A stretch of DNA of 64,000 nucleotides, taken from the NCBI RefSeq assembly GCF_964283195.1, contig NZ_CAXYLH010000001.1. One strand, given 5' to 3'. Under the pieces are notes generated by a model. It made no database searches. It was not told the DNA's origin and worked only from the letters and a program-made list of their open reading frames with translations. Positions within the stretch are counted from its first letter, which is position 1; each line of letters opens with the position of its first letter. Made by a program: the position numbers and the translations under genes. This DNA is from Paratractidigestivibacter sp003150175 (GTDB lineage: Bacteria > Actinomycetota > Coriobacteriia > Coriobacteriales > Atopobiaceae). This document shows, piece by piece, positions 1 to 9,758 of this stretch.

Positions 1-93
1 CTCATCGCCAAGCTCTCCGAGAACCTCGGCGAGGCCATGGTGGGCATCAACGCCGACGAGATCAGCATCATCATGGAGGAGAGGGGCCGCTGA
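1..93 (+). CDS. pdxS: PdxS, pyridoxal 5'-phosphate synthase lyase subunit (C-terminal end only)
   Basis: Only the last 30 codons are inside the window. They read LIAKLSENLGEAMVGINADE and continue to a TGA at 91-93, which matches the C-terminal tail of PdxS. PdxS makes PLP from ribose 5-phosphate, glyceraldehyde 3-phosphate and ammonia supplied by PdxT. The stop codon overlaps the start of pdxT by one base (TGATG), so the two subunits are translationally coupled. The call rests on the tail plus the adjacent pdxT; the 5' part is outside the window. Confidence 0.85.
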   Translation, partial: LIAKLSENLGEAMVGINADEISIIMEERGR

Positions 94-665
94 TGCCGGG
101 CACGATAGCGGTCCTGGCCGTCCAAGGCGCCTTCATCGAGCATGAGCAGATGCTCGCCCGCCTCGGGCACAAGTGCATCGAGCTCCGCCAGGCTTCCGAC
201 CTGGAGCGGCCCTTCGACCGGCTCGTGCTGCCCGGTGGCGAGTCGACCACGCAGGGCAAGCTGCTCGCCGAGCTCGGGATGCTCGGGCCGCTGCGCCGCC
301 GCATCGAGGAGGGCATGCCGGTGCTCGCGACCTGCGCCGGGCTGATCCTCTTGGCAGAGCGGCTCGCCGCGCACGACGACAAGGGCACCCCGAGGCTCGC
401 CACGATGGACGTGGAGGTGGAGCGCAACGCCTACGGGCGGCAGCTCGGGAGCTTCCGCGCCGTCGCGGGGCTCGAGGGGGCGGGCGAGGTCCCGATGACC
501 TTCATCCGCGCGCCGCGCATCGTCGAGGTCGGCCCGCGGGCGCACGCGCTCGCTGAGGTGGACGGGCGAATTGTCGCCGCGCGCCAGGACGCGCAGCTCG
601 CGCTCGCTTTCCATCCGGAGCTCGACGACGACACCCGCATCCACGAGCTCTTCTGCTCCCTGTAA
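93..665 (+). CDS. pdxT: PdxT, glutaminase subunit of PLP synthase
   Basis: This class I glutamine amidotransferase hydrolyses glutamine and channels ammonia to PdxS for de novo pyridoxal phosphate synthesis. It has 190 residues, the usual family length. Visible motifs are LPGGEST at about 46-52, the nucleophile Cys81 in VLATCAGL, and the catalytic His-Glu pair in FHPE at 173-176. The ATG overlaps the pdxS stop by one base, so the start is set by coupling rather than by a free ribosome site. No other B6 gene follows; a dispersed repeat starts a few bases after the stop. Confidence 0.97.
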   Translation: MPGTIAVLAVQGAFIEHEQMLARLGHKCIELRQASDLERPFDRLVLPGGESTTQGKLLAELGMLGPLRRRIEEGMPVLATCAGLILLAERLAAHDDKGTPRLATMDVEVERNAYGRQLGSFRAVAGLEGAGEVPMTFIRAPRIVEVGPRAHALAEVDGRIVAARQDAQLALAFHPELDDDTRIHELFCSL

Positions 666-670
666 CCCCC

Positions 671-717
671 CACCAACACTGGGTGACAGTCATTGCGTGC
701 AGCTTTCTGGGACACCC
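671..717 (+). repeat. Dispersed repeat family A, copy 1
   Basis: The core TGACAGTCATTGCGTGCAGC lies at 684-703. The stretch 672-717 is the exact reverse complement of 22765-22810. Other partial copies sit at 30934-30965, 51106-51172 and 53763-53847. This copy is a single arm directly downstream of pdxT. Confidence 0.85.
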
Positions 718-773
718 TTGGTGAGCCCCCAGCTTTCGCCTCCGAGCGAACGGGCAGCTTTCTCTCTCGCGAA

Positions 774-870
774 GAAGAGAAGGCTGCCCTTCTTTAGAGA
801 AGTCTTCTCTCAACGAGAAACCGAGAAGAGAAGGCTGCTCTTCGGGAGAGAAGACTTCTCTCCCGCGAGA
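774..870. repeat. Tandem pair of 51-bp units, each with a perfect palindrome
   Basis: The gap between pdxT and panD (666-1032) has no gene. Two units repeat with a period of 51 bp: the shared GAAGAGAAGGCTGC starts at 774 and at 825. Each unit ends with a near-perfect palindrome, AGAGAAGTCTTCTCT at 796-810 and AGAGAAGACTTCTCT at 847-861, also 51 bp apart. The rest of the gap (871-1032) shows no structure I can name beyond the leader of panD. Confidence 0.75.
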
Positions 871-1032
871 AAGAGCGCGCTGCGGCGCTTTGCAATCGGG
901 CTTCGCAGCTGAGCTGACTTTTTGGAGATATGCGCGCGTAAACGGCGCACGGGCCCAGGTGATGTACCGTATATCGGCGTGCGGCTCGGCCGGGCCGCAG
1001 CTCAGGGCCGAAATAGAGGGGCTTCTCGACAT

Positions 1033-1425
1033 ATGATTCTGAACATGCTCAAGGGCAAGATCCACCGCGCGACCGTCGTGCAGGCGGAGGTGGACTACGT
1101 GGGCTCCATCACCATCGACGAGGACCTCATGGACGCCGCGGGCATCCGCGAGTACGAGAAGGTCCAGGTCGCCGATGTCGACTCCGGCTCCCGGCTCGAG
1201 ACCTACGTCATCGCCGGCGAGCGCGGCAGCGGTATGATCTGCCTCAACGGGGCCGCGGCGCACCTCGTCACCGTTGGCGATAAGGTCATCATCATGTGCT
1301 ACTGCCAGATGGACGAGTCGGAGGCGGACGGCTTCCAGCCGCGCGTCGTCTTTGTGGACGAGCACAACCGCATCGCGCGCACCACGCGCTACGAGCGCCA
1401 TGGCCGCCTGGAGGACATGGCATAG
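1033..1425 (+). CDS. panD: Aspartate 1-decarboxylase (proenzyme)
   Basis: PanD decarboxylates L-aspartate to beta-alanine, the precursor for pantothenate and coenzyme A. The 130-residue protein keeps the family start LKGKIHRATV, then YVGSITIDED with the self-cleavage site Gly24-Ser25 that yields the pyruvoyl cofactor, and the ERGSG.ICLNGAAA core at about 69-84. The ATG at 1033 is chosen because it fits the family N terminus and has a purine-rich site (AGAGGGG) upstream; the frame is open further upstream without similarity. It is a single gene here, with no panB or panC beside it, followed by a clear terminator. Confidence 0.97.
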   Translation: MILNMLKGKIHRATVVQAEVDYVGSITIDEDLMDAAGIREYEKVQVADVDSGSRLETYVIAGERGSGMICLNGAAAHLVTVGDKVIIMCYCQMDESEADGFQPRVVFVDEHNRIARTTRYERHGRLEDMA

Positions 1426-1464
1426 CGCATAGGCGCCCAAGCACATCGACACCGTGATTCATCT

Positions 1465-1493
1465 GCGGGCCCAGGAACGGGCCCGCTTTTTTT
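1465..1493 (+). terminator. Intrinsic terminator after panD
   Basis: GCGGGCCC and GGGCCCGC form an 8-bp stem at 1465-1486 with a six-base loop, directly followed by seven T residues at 1487-1493. Confidence 0.92.
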
Positions 1494-1567
1494 CGTCGCC
1501 GCGGCGGCGCGCCCTCCTCTGTACGGGTACACCCTAGGTGAATGGCTTGTGGTGGAATCCCCGATGG

Positions 1568-1598
1568 TTGTTAACGCAAGAGTTAGATTAGGTATACT
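1568..1598 (+). promoter_or_regulatory. Candidate promoter of eno
   Basis: A TATACT -10 box at 1593-1598 lies in an AT-rich patch; TTGTTA at 1568-1573 could be the -35 but the spacer is long (19 bp). Downstream, GTTAG and CTAAC form a short inverted repeat at 1611-1626 ahead of the AGAAAGGTGG ribosome site. Confidence 0.45.
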
Positions 1599-1651
1599 TC
1601 TTTCGGTAAGTTAGATAAGGCTAACTAATCACGTCAGAAAGGTGGCCCACC

Positions 1652-2941
<1,290 letters not shown>

Positions 2942-3007
2942 GCAAGAAGGACGCGGACCGGCCCCGCGCGCGGCATCGGAAAGGTACGCTGCATACAGCG
3001 CGAAGGC

Positions 3008-3034
3008 GGCCCGAGGGTTGGAGACCCCCGGGCC
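3008..3034 (+). terminator. Hairpin after eno, no T tract
   Basis: GGCCCGAGGGT pairs with ACCCCCGGGCC around a short loop. There is no T run after it, so it may stabilise the eno mRNA 3' end rather than terminate on its own. The remainder of the gap up to 3148 contains two imperfect GC-rich tandem units and no gene. Confidence 0.55.
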
Positions 3035-3148
3035 CCCCTTCTCTGCAGCCGATCGCCGTCTTGCTTCGCGGACCTCGCCTCGCCTTGAAGCCCGTCGCCA
3101 CTTTGCTTTGCGGCTTGCCGCAGCCCTTCTTTCCGGCCTGCCTCCGCC

Positions 3149-5848
3149 CTACTCCTCGCCCATGGACTGGTGGCGCACCAGCCGGCTGCGGTAGAGCCAC
3201 GTCTCGTGCCGGTTCTCCCAGAGCTTGAAGACCTCGGCGACCAGCGTGGGCACCACGGCGAGCGCCACCGAGAGCGCCCAGCGCTCCCAGCCCAGGCCCA
3301 CCATGCCGAAGACGCGCCCCACGGGCTCGGCCAGCACGAGCAGCGAGAAGACCGCGGCCATGGCGACGGCGCTCCAGACCAGCGGCATGTTATCGCTCAC
3401 TGCGCGGGTAAACACCGAGCCACGACTACGCACGGTAAAGACGTGCAGCACGCTCGAGAGCGCCACCACAAAGAAGCACATGGTCTGGCCCACGCCGAGC
3501 CCCGCGGCCACGGCGCCAGGGATCTCCACGAAGCACCCCAGCCAGAACGCCAGCAGCCCCACCGCGGCGAACGCCACCGTCTGCTGCAGGGTCGCCCTGA
3601 CGACCAGCTGCGAGAAGAAGCTCTCGGTGCGGCCGATGGGCTTACGGCGCATGATGCGCTCGTCTGAGGTGTCCTTGGCAAGGCACAGGCCGGGGATGCC
3701 GTCGCCCAGGACGTTGATCAGGAGCAGCATGACGGGCGTGAGCGCCGTGCCCCAGCCCGCGAGCTGCGCCCCCAGCATCACCACGATCTCGGAGAGGTTG
3801 CAGCTGATCAAGAAGTAAACCGTGCGCCTGATGTTGGAGAAGACGTTCCTGCCCTCGCGCACGGCGTCCACTATGGTCGCGAAATTGTCGTCCGTGAGGA
3901 TCATGTCCGCCGCGGCCTTGGCGACCTCGGTGCCGGCCGCGCCCATGGCAACGCCCACGTCTGCCGCCTTGAGCGCCGGCGCGTCGTTCACGCCGTCGCC
4001 CGTCATGCTCACGACCTCGCCCTGCTCCTGCCAGGCCTCCACGATGCGGATCTTGTCCTCGGGCGAGACGCGCGCGTAGACGGAGTAGGCGCGCACGTTG
4101 GCGACGAGCTCCTCGTCAGACATTGCGGCGAGCTGCTTGCCCGTTACCACGGAGCCCTTCTCGCCAATGAGGCCGATCTGCCGGGCGATGGCGGCGGCCG
4201 TGGCGGCATGGTCGCCCGTGATCATGACGGTGTGGATGCCCGCGCGGCGGGCGGTCTCGATGGCGTCGCGCGCCTCCGGGCGCGGCGGGTCGATGATGCC
4301 CACGATCCCCTCGAACGTAAGGTCGCGCTCGAGCTCCTCGAGGTCGCCGCTGGCGGGGAGCTCCTCCACCACGCGGCTCCCCAGCGCGATGACGCGAAGG
4401 GCATCCGCGGCGAAGCTGTCGTGGGCCTCCTGGCGCCGCGCGAGCTCCTCGGCGGGGGCCGGCGCGAACGGCAGGCGGTCGAAGGCGCCCTTGGTGAGCA
4501 CCAGGTAGCCGCCCTGCGGGAGCTCATGGACGCTCGTCATCATCTTTCGGGCGGAGGAGAACGGCACCTCGCCCACGCGGGGCCGCTCCGCGAGGAGCTG
4601 CTCCCGAGTCTCCCCGCCTTCCGTGAGCAGGCGCACGATGGCGGTCTCGGTGGCGTCGCCCACGATGCGGGAGCCGCCCTCGCCATCGGGCTCGATGGCG
4701 GCGTTGCTGGCCAGCGCCAGCTTGTGCAGCAGGTCGAGCTCGGCCACGCCCTCCACGGCGCCGTCGACCGCCACGGGAACGCTCACGGGGAGGTAGGGTG
4801 CCGCCGCCCACATGCGCCGGATGCTCATGCGGTTCTGCGTGAGGGTGCCCGTCTTGTCCGAGCAGATAACGCTCACGGAGCCCAGGGTCTCGACCGCCGG
4901 CAGCTTGCGGATGAGCGCGTGCTTACCGACCATGTTGTGGACGCCCTGCGTGAGCGAAAGCGTGACTATGAGCTGCAGCGTCTCGGGCACGGCGGCCACG
5001 GCGAGGCTCACTGCTGCGAGCACCATCGCCCAGAACTCCTCGCCCTGTTGGAGGCCTGTGGCGAGCAGGATCGCCGCGGCGGCCAGTGCGACGGCGCTGA
5101 TGGCGCGCACGACGCGGACGAGGCGCAGCTGGAGCGGCGTCTGCATCCTCTGGGTTTCGTTGAGGTAGCCCGCGATGCGCCCCATCTCGGTCTCCATGCC
5201 CGTGGCCGTGACCACCGCCGTCGCGTTGCCGGCCGTGACCAGGCAACCGGAGAAGACCATGTTCGAGCGGTCGCCGATGGCGGCGTCCTCCTCGGGCAAG
5301 GCCGAGGCGTCCTTCTCCGCCGCCTCCGACTCCCCGGTGAGGGAGGACTCGTCCACGGCGAGTCCCGTCGCCTCGACGAGGCGGGCGTCCGCCGCCACGA
5401 GGTCTCCCGTCTTGAGGACGAGGACGTCGCCCGGCACGACGTCGGCCGTGTCGATCTCTATGCGGGAGCCGACGCGCAGCACCAGGCACGTGGGGCTGTT
5501 GAGGTCCGCGAGTGCCTCGAGGGCGCGCTCGGCGCCGCGCTCCTGCGTGACGGCAAGCACCATGTTCAGCACGATGATGGCCACGATCACCAGCGGCTCG
5601 AGGAATCCCGAGCCCTCGCGCGCGGCGAGCGCGAAGGACAGCGCCGCCGCCACGAGGAGGATGATGTTCGATACATCCTTGAACTGGCGCAGGACCTGGG
5701 ATGCGAGACTCTCGCCCTTCGCCTGCCGATAGGCGTTGGGCCCGGTCTTCGCCAGGCGGCGGGCGGCCTCATCCGGCGCCAGGCCCTCCCGGGCGGACGT
5801 GCCCAGGCTCTCGATGACTTCCAAGACAGGGGTGTTCCAGTGTTTCAT
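3149..5848 (-). CDS. Cation-translocating P-type ATPase (P2 type, calcium-pump like)
   Basis: This is an ATP-driven membrane cation pump of 899 residues. It has the N-terminal cation ATPase domain, the actuator motif TGES at 171-174, the phosphorylation motif DKTGTLTQ with Asp331, the hinge motif MTGDGVNDAPALKAADVGVAMG and a C-terminal block of hydrophobic helices. In the M4 helix the ion-site motif reads PET at 288-290 where calcium pumps usually read PEG, so the transported ion is uncertain; calcium is the first guess. The ATG at 5848 is preferred to the upstream in-frame extension because it gives the family start (KHWNTPVLEVI) and has GAGGG upstream. It stands alone, convergent with eno. 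Confidence 0.9.
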   Translation of the reverse strand: MKHWNTPVLEVIESLGTSAREGLAPDEAARRLAKTGPNAYRQAKGESLASQVLRQFKDVSNIILLVAAALSFALAAREGSGFLEPLVIVAIIVLNMVLAVTQERGAERALEALADLNSPTCLVLRVGSRIEIDTADVVPGDVLVLKTGDLVAADARLVEATGLAVDESSLTGESEAAEKDASALPEEDAAIGDRSNMVFSGCLVTAGNATAVVTATGMETEMGRIAGYLNETQRMQTPLQLRLVRVVRAISAVALAAAAILLATGLQQGEEFWAMVLAAVSLAVAAVPETLQLIVTLSLTQGVHNMVGKHALIRKLPAVETLGSVSVICSDKTGTLTQNRMSIRRMWAAAPYLPVSVPVAVDGAVEGVAELDLLHKLALASNAAIEPDGEGGSRIVGDATETAIVRLLTEGGETREQLLAERPRVGEVPFSSARKMMTSVHELPQGGYLVLTKGAFDRLPFAPAPAEELARRQEAHDSFAADALRVIALGSRVVEELPASGDLEELERDLTFEGIVGIIDPPRPEARDAIETARRAGIHTVMITGDHAATAAAIARQIGLIGEKGSVVTGKQLAAMSDEELVANVRAYSVYARVSPEDKIRIVEAWQEQGEVVSMTGDGVNDAPALKAADVGVAMGAAGTEVAKAAADMILTDDNFATIVDAVREGRNVFSNIRRTVYFLISCNLSEIVVMLGAQLAGWGTALTPVMLLLINVLGDGIPGLCLAKDTSDERIMRRKPIGRTESFFSQLVVRATLQQTVAFAAVGLLAFWLGCFVEIPGAVAAGLGVGQTMCFFVVALSSVLHVFTVRSRGSVFTRAVSDNMPLVWSAVAMAAVFSLLVLAEPVGRVFGMVGLGWERWALSVALAVVPTLVAEVFKLWENRHETWLYRSRLVRHQSMGEE

Positions 5849-6001
5849 GTCCCTCGTTTCGTGCGACGCGCGAGCGGGAGACGGGCGCCCCCTGCTGCAG
5901 GGGCGTCTCACATTCGCTGGTTGTTAGGGGTGCGCCGACTGGGCACATAGGCCCCACGGCAACACATACACATAAATGAATACCCTCATTCGATGAGTTT
6001 A

Positions 6002-6030
6002 TTACCGAACACGGTTACTTTGTTTATAAA
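6002..6030 (+). promoter_or_regulatory. Candidate promoter upstream of pfk
   Basis: The 334-base gap 5849-6182 between the divergent ATPase and pfk genes holds no gene. TTACCG at 6002-6007 and TATAAA at 6025-6030 are spaced by 17 bp in its AT-rich centre, which would give a leader of about 145 bases before pfk. A second AT patch, TATCCTATAGAAAA, sits closer to the gene at about 6145. Which is used cannot be told from sequence. Confidence 0.4.
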
Positions 6031-6182
6031 GAGGCGGGCGAAGAGCAGGACCGCGCTCGTCTCGACGAGGCGCCATCCAACGTTGCTGGCGCCGGGCGGG
6101 ACCACGGCAGACTCGGCAAGGCGCCGTCGGGGCCGGTCGGCGGTATCCTATAGAAAACGAACCCGGCGGCGAGAGGAGCCCC

Positions 6183-7385
6183 ATGGCAGCATCACCCGCA
6201 AAGAAGCGCATCCTGGTCGGACAGTCCGGCGGGCCCACGGCCGCCATCAACTCGAGCCTCGCCGGCGTCGTCGCGGGCGCGCGCGAGGCGGGCGCCGAGA
6301 TCGTCGGCATGCGCTACGGCATCCAGGGCTACCTCGCGGGCCGCACGGTCGCGCTCGGCGAGGCGCTGCCGGACGACGACGCGCTCGCGCTGCTGCGCCG
6401 CACCCCGTCGAGCTGGCTCGGGAGCTGCCGCTTCAAGCTGCCCGCGCTCGACGCTCCCGAGGCCGAGGGCTTCTTTGCCGACGCCTTCGCGAAGCTCGAG
6501 GCCGACGGCTTCGACGCCATGCTCTACATCGGCGGCAACGACTCGATGGACACCATCGCCAAGCTCGGTGCGTGGGGCGCGCGCATGGGCTCCCCCATCC
6601 GCTTTATCGGCGTGCCGAAGACCATCGACGATGACCTCGTGGGCATCGACCACACGCCCGGCTACGGCAGCGCGGCCCGCTTCGTGGCCACCGCCGTGTC
6701 CGAGGTCGCGCGCGACGCCGACGTCTACGACCTCAAGAGCGTGACCTTCGTCGAGATCATGGGCCGCGACGCCGGCTGGCTCGCGGGCTCCGCATGCCTC
6801 GCCGGCCCCGACCTCGTGCTGCTGCCGGAGGTCACGCTCGACGAGGACGCGCTGATCGAGCGCATCTCGGTGTTGCTGGAGCACCAGAACACCGTGGTCG
6901 TCGCCATGAGCGAGGGCGTCCGCGGGGCCGACGGCCACCTGATCGCCGAAAAGACCGTCGCCGCGGGCACCGGCGTCGACGAGTTCGGCCACCTGGCGCA
7001 GCTCTCCGGCCCGAGCCGCTACCTGGCCGGCGTCGCCAAGGCGCGCCTCGGGGTAAAGACGCGCGCCGTCGAGCTGTCCACGCTGCAGCGCTGCGCGTCC
7101 CACTGCGCGAGCGAGGTCGACCTGGACGAGGCGTTCGAGCTCGGCCGCCGCGGGGTCTCCGTAGCGCTGGCCGGCGAGTCGGTGCGCATGTGCACGCTCA
7201 CGCGCACCGGCGACGAGCCGTACGCCGCCGAGTACGGGACCGTCGACGTCCTCGAGGTCGCGAACAAGGTCAAGCCCGTCCCGCGCGAGTGGATCTGCGC
7301 CGACGGCATGGGCGTGACGGACGATTTCCGCCGCTACGTCGCCCCGCTCGCAGGCACTCTCCCGCAGCAGCTCAAGGGGCTGTAG
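6183..7385 (+). CDS. pfk: 6-phosphofructokinase, probably pyrophosphate-dependent
   Basis: The enzyme phosphorylates fructose 6-phosphate in glycolysis. The 400-residue protein carries GQSGGPTAAINSS at 13-25, GGNDSMDT at 117-124 and PKTIDDD at 145-151. In ATP-dependent bacterial PFK the corresponding motifs are GGDGS and PGTIDND; the residue after GG-N and the lysine in PKT are the known markers of pyrophosphate-dependent enzymes, and both changes are present. The length also fits the PPi group better than the 320-residue ATP enzymes. The donor is inferred, not proven. RBS GAGAGGAGCC precedes the ATG. The last 14 bases overlap the convergent cutC gene. Confidence 0.9.
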   Translation: MAASPAKKRILVGQSGGPTAAINSSLAGVVAGAREAGAEIVGMRYGIQGYLAGRTVALGEALPDDDALALLRRTPSSWLGSCRFKLPALDAPEAEGFFADAFAKLEADGFDAMLYIGGNDSMDTIAKLGAWGARMGSPIRFIGVPKTIDDDLVGIDHTPGYGSAARFVATAVSEVARDADVYDLKSVTFVEIMGRDAGWLAGSACLAGPDLVLLPEVTLDEDALIERISVLLEHQNTVVVAMSEGVRGADGHLIAEKTVAAGTGVDEFGHLAQLSGPSRYLAGVAKARLGVKTRAVELSTLQRCASHCASEVDLDEAFELGRRGVSVALAGESVRMCTLTRTGDEPYAAEYGTVDVLEVANKVKPVPREWICADGMGVTDDFRRYVAPLAGTLPQQLKGL

Positions 7386-8034
7386 TAAGCCGCACGATGC
7401 GGGTGCCGTGGACCTCGGAGACGCCGACGGCACCCGCGACCTCGGCGGCATTCTCCCAGGTCACGCCGCCTCCGGGCAGGACCGTTATGCGACCGGCCGC
7501 GTAATCAGCGAACTCGCGCAGGCGCGCCGTGTTGTCCGCCATCGGCGTGCCGGCCGCGCCGCCGTGCGTAAGCACCCGGTCGACGCCGAGCTCGGCCAGC
7601 GCGTCAAGCGCCGCGGGCTGCGCGGCGGGCGGCAGCTCGTCGAAGGCCATGTGGAACGTGACCGAGAGGCTTTCTTGCTTGGCGAGCCGCACGAGCCGCT
7701 CGGTGAGGCCCAGGTCGACCTCGCCGTCGCGGAGGCAGCCGAAGACGACGCCGTCCACCCCCAGCTCAGCTGCGTGCCGCAGGTCATCGGCCATGATGCC
7801 CGCCTCGGCTTCGGTGTACACGAAGTCGCCGCCGCGCGGCCGGACCATGCACATCACCGCGACGCCTGCCGGCCGGCACATCCCGACCGCCGCGCGGATC
7901 ACCCCGTGCGACGGCGTCGTCCCGCCGACGGCCAGGTTGTCGCACAGCTCGATGCGCCCTGCGCCGGCCGTGATCGCCGCCGGGACGTGCTCGACGTTCT
8001 CCGCGCAGAACTCGCGCAGCAGCTCTTCACCCAT
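7372..8034 (-). CDS. cutC: CutC family protein
   Basis: CutC proteins are TIM-barrel proteins named for copper homeostasis; the molecular activity is not settled. The 220-residue sequence shows the family signatures in order: GAGRIELCDNLAVGGTTPS near 24-42, VMCMVRPRGGDFVYTEAE near 60-77, DGVVFGCLRDGEVD, and VTFHMAFDELPP. The ATG at 8034 is preceded by AAGAAGGGCGG, which here is also one of the recurrent GCAAAGAA motifs of this window. It overlaps pfk tail to tail by 14 bases. Confidence 0.93.
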   Translation of the reverse strand: MGEELLREFCAENVEHVPAAITAGAGRIELCDNLAVGGTTPSHGVIRAAVGMCRPAGVAVMCMVRPRGGDFVYTEAEAGIMADDLRHAAELGVDGVVFGCLRDGEVDLGLTERLVRLAKQESLSVTFHMAFDELPPAAQPAALDALAELGVDRVLTHGGAAGTPMADNTARLREFADYAAGRITVLPGGGVTWENAAEVAGAVGVSEVHGTRIVRLTTAP

Positions 8035-8171
8035 GTGACCGCCCTTCTTTGCAGCTCGTTCGCGCTCAATCGCGCTCGTTCACACAAGTCTAAACGCAGC
8101 GGGGGCGATGGTGGTATGGTCGTGTCTCGCGACACGCGTCGCCGCGTTTGCAGCTGATTGGAGACACGCCC

Positions 8172-9356
8172 ATGACCCCCGCGCAAAAGAGAATCGTCGT
8201 CACCCTCGGCTTCTGCGGCCTCGTCTCCGCTGCCGACAACTGGTTCGTCTCGCCGGCGCTGCCCGCCATCGCGCAAGCGCTCGCGGTCGCGCCGAGCGCT
8301 GCGGCCATCATCCTCACTGCCTACCTCACGCCGTACGGTCTGCTCCAGCCCGTCTGCGGCGCTATCGGCGACGCCGTGGGGCGCGTCCGCCTCCTGCGCA
8401 TCATCGTCGCGGGGCTCGCCGTGAGCACCGCGGCCTGCGCGGCGGCGCCCACGCTCGGGATCCTCATCGCCGCGCGCATCGTCACCGGCTGCTTCGCCGC
8501 GGGCATCATCAGCGTGAGCCAAGCGCTGGTGGGCGACGTGGTGAGCACTGAGGACCGACAAGGGGCGGTCGGCCTGCTCATGGGCATCACCTTCACCGGA
8601 CAGGGGATCTCGGCGGGGCTCGGCGGCATCATCTGCGACCTCGTCGGATGGCGCGCGGCGTTCGTGTGCTTCGGCGTGCTCGGCGCGGTCGCGTGGGCAG
8701 GCGTCATGCGCCTTCGCGGAGTCGGAGAGAAGCGCGGAGCGGCGCAGGCCGAGCCGTTCCGCCCCGCCGCGTTCCTTGTGCAAGCAACGCGCACGTTCTT
8801 TGGCCCCGGACGCGCCGTGTTTCTCATCGCGTGCTCGACCGGCATCATCTACTTGGGCGTCTATGGCTTCATGGGAACCTTCCTCGCCGAAAAGTGCGGC
8901 CTTGCGTCCACACAAGCGGGTCTGCTCATGATGTTCTACGGCCTCGCGTGCCTTGCCGGCGGCAGTCTCTCGGGCCGCATCGGCGCCGCGCGCGGGCAGG
9001 CCGGCGTCATCCTCGTCGGCGAGGTCTCGGGCATCGCTGCGTGCGCGCTTCTTGCTGCCTCGACGCTCACCGGCTCCTGGGCACCGGCGCTCATCGCGGC
9101 GGCATGCCTCGGCCTCGGCTACATCCTCGTGCAGCCGAGGCTCGTCGCGCTCTCCATGGACGTGGGCCCGGGCCGCGCGGGGCTTTGCACCGGGCTCATA
9201 GGTCTCGGCGTCTTTGCCGGCGGCGGCGTGGGCAGCGTGATCGGCGGCTCCGTCATCGGGGCGGGCGGCTACCTCGCGCTGTGGCTCGCGGCGGGGATCG
9301 CCTTGGCGGCGCAAGCCGTGATCGGCGCGAGGGCGCTCCCCCGGGCACGGGGCTGA
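8172..9356 (+). CDS. MFS transporter, drug-efflux like
   Basis: A 394-residue integral membrane protein with the pattern of twelve hydrophobic helices of the major facilitator superfamily. The first helices read SAADNWFVSPALPAIAQAL and the loop 2-3 region has GAIGDAVGRVRLL, the usual G-x-x-x-D-x-x-G-R motif. The LVGWRAAFVCFG segment resembles the drug:H+ antiporter motif C area. The ATG at 8172 follows GGAG at a good distance. No neighbour points to a substrate. Confidence 0.85.
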   Translation: MTPAQKRIVVTLGFCGLVSAADNWFVSPALPAIAQALAVAPSAAAIILTAYLTPYGLLQPVCGAIGDAVGRVRLLRIIVAGLAVSTAACAAAPTLGILIAARIVTGCFAAGIISVSQALVGDVVSTEDRQGAVGLLMGITFTGQGISAGLGGIICDLVGWRAAFVCFGVLGAVAWAGVMRLRGVGEKRGAAQAEPFRPAAFLVQATRTFFGPGRAVFLIACSTGIIYLGVYGFMGTFLAEKCGLASTQAGLLMMFYGLACLAGGSLSGRIGAARGQAGVILVGEVSGIAACALLAASTLTGSWAPALIAAACLGLGYILVQPRLVALSMDVGPGRAGLCTGLIGLGVFAGGGVGSVIGGSVIGAGGYLALWLAAGIALAAQAVIGARALPRARG

Positions 9357-9410
9357 GCTTCTCCTCGAGCCTGCGCGCCGCGATGTCGCGCGCAGCAAAA
9401 GGCCCGCCTT

Positions 9411-9645
9411 GGCACAGCCCGTAGCGAAAAAATGCCGTTGTGGCACAACCCGTTGCAAAAAGAGGCGCTGTGGCACAACCTGTTGCAAAGAAGGGCGCTG
9501 TGGCACGCGATTCCCTGCCACGGCGGCGATTCTTGCCACGTGCCGTGCCACAGCGGCGATTCTCGCCACGCGCAGCGCCGCCCCCTGTGCCGCGGGCCGC
9601 GCCTCTCCCCATCTCGCGTGCCATATCGGCGATTTCCGCCACGGC
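9411..9645. repeat. Degenerate 30-bp-periodic array in the MFS-engB gap
   Basis: The 402-base gap 9357-9758 has no gene but is filled with repeats. Three units begin with GGCACA at 9411 (31 bp), 9442 (30 bp) and 9472 (30 bp), and GGCACGCGA restarts at 9502. Units of a second form, TGCCAC.GCGGCGATT, begin at 9516 and 9546, again 30 bp apart, and a diverged copy begins at 9619. The second form carries TGCCA and GCCAC, complementary to the GTGGCA of the first, so the array can fold. Nothing codes here on either strand that I would defend. A likely -10 box TAGAAT for engB follows at 9722. Confidence 0.75.
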
Positions 9646-9758
9646 ACCCGCCACGCCCCGGGCTTGTCTAGAATTCGTGCCTTCGGGCGGGGCGGGCTTC
9701 TTGCCACACGGAAACCGCTGGTAGAATATGCAGGTTGAACCCGCGCGAAAGGACCCCC

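Noticed and set aside
502..1452. A 316-codon open frame on the minus strand opposite the pdxT-panD gap
   Set aside because: It overlaps two certain genes and its repeated amino acids come only from the 51-bp DNA repeats; no protein family or ribosome site supports it.
9253..9654. Repetitive open frame in the 30-bp array
   Set aside because: Several frames on both strands are open because the period of 30 is a multiple of three; none has a ribosome site or family match.
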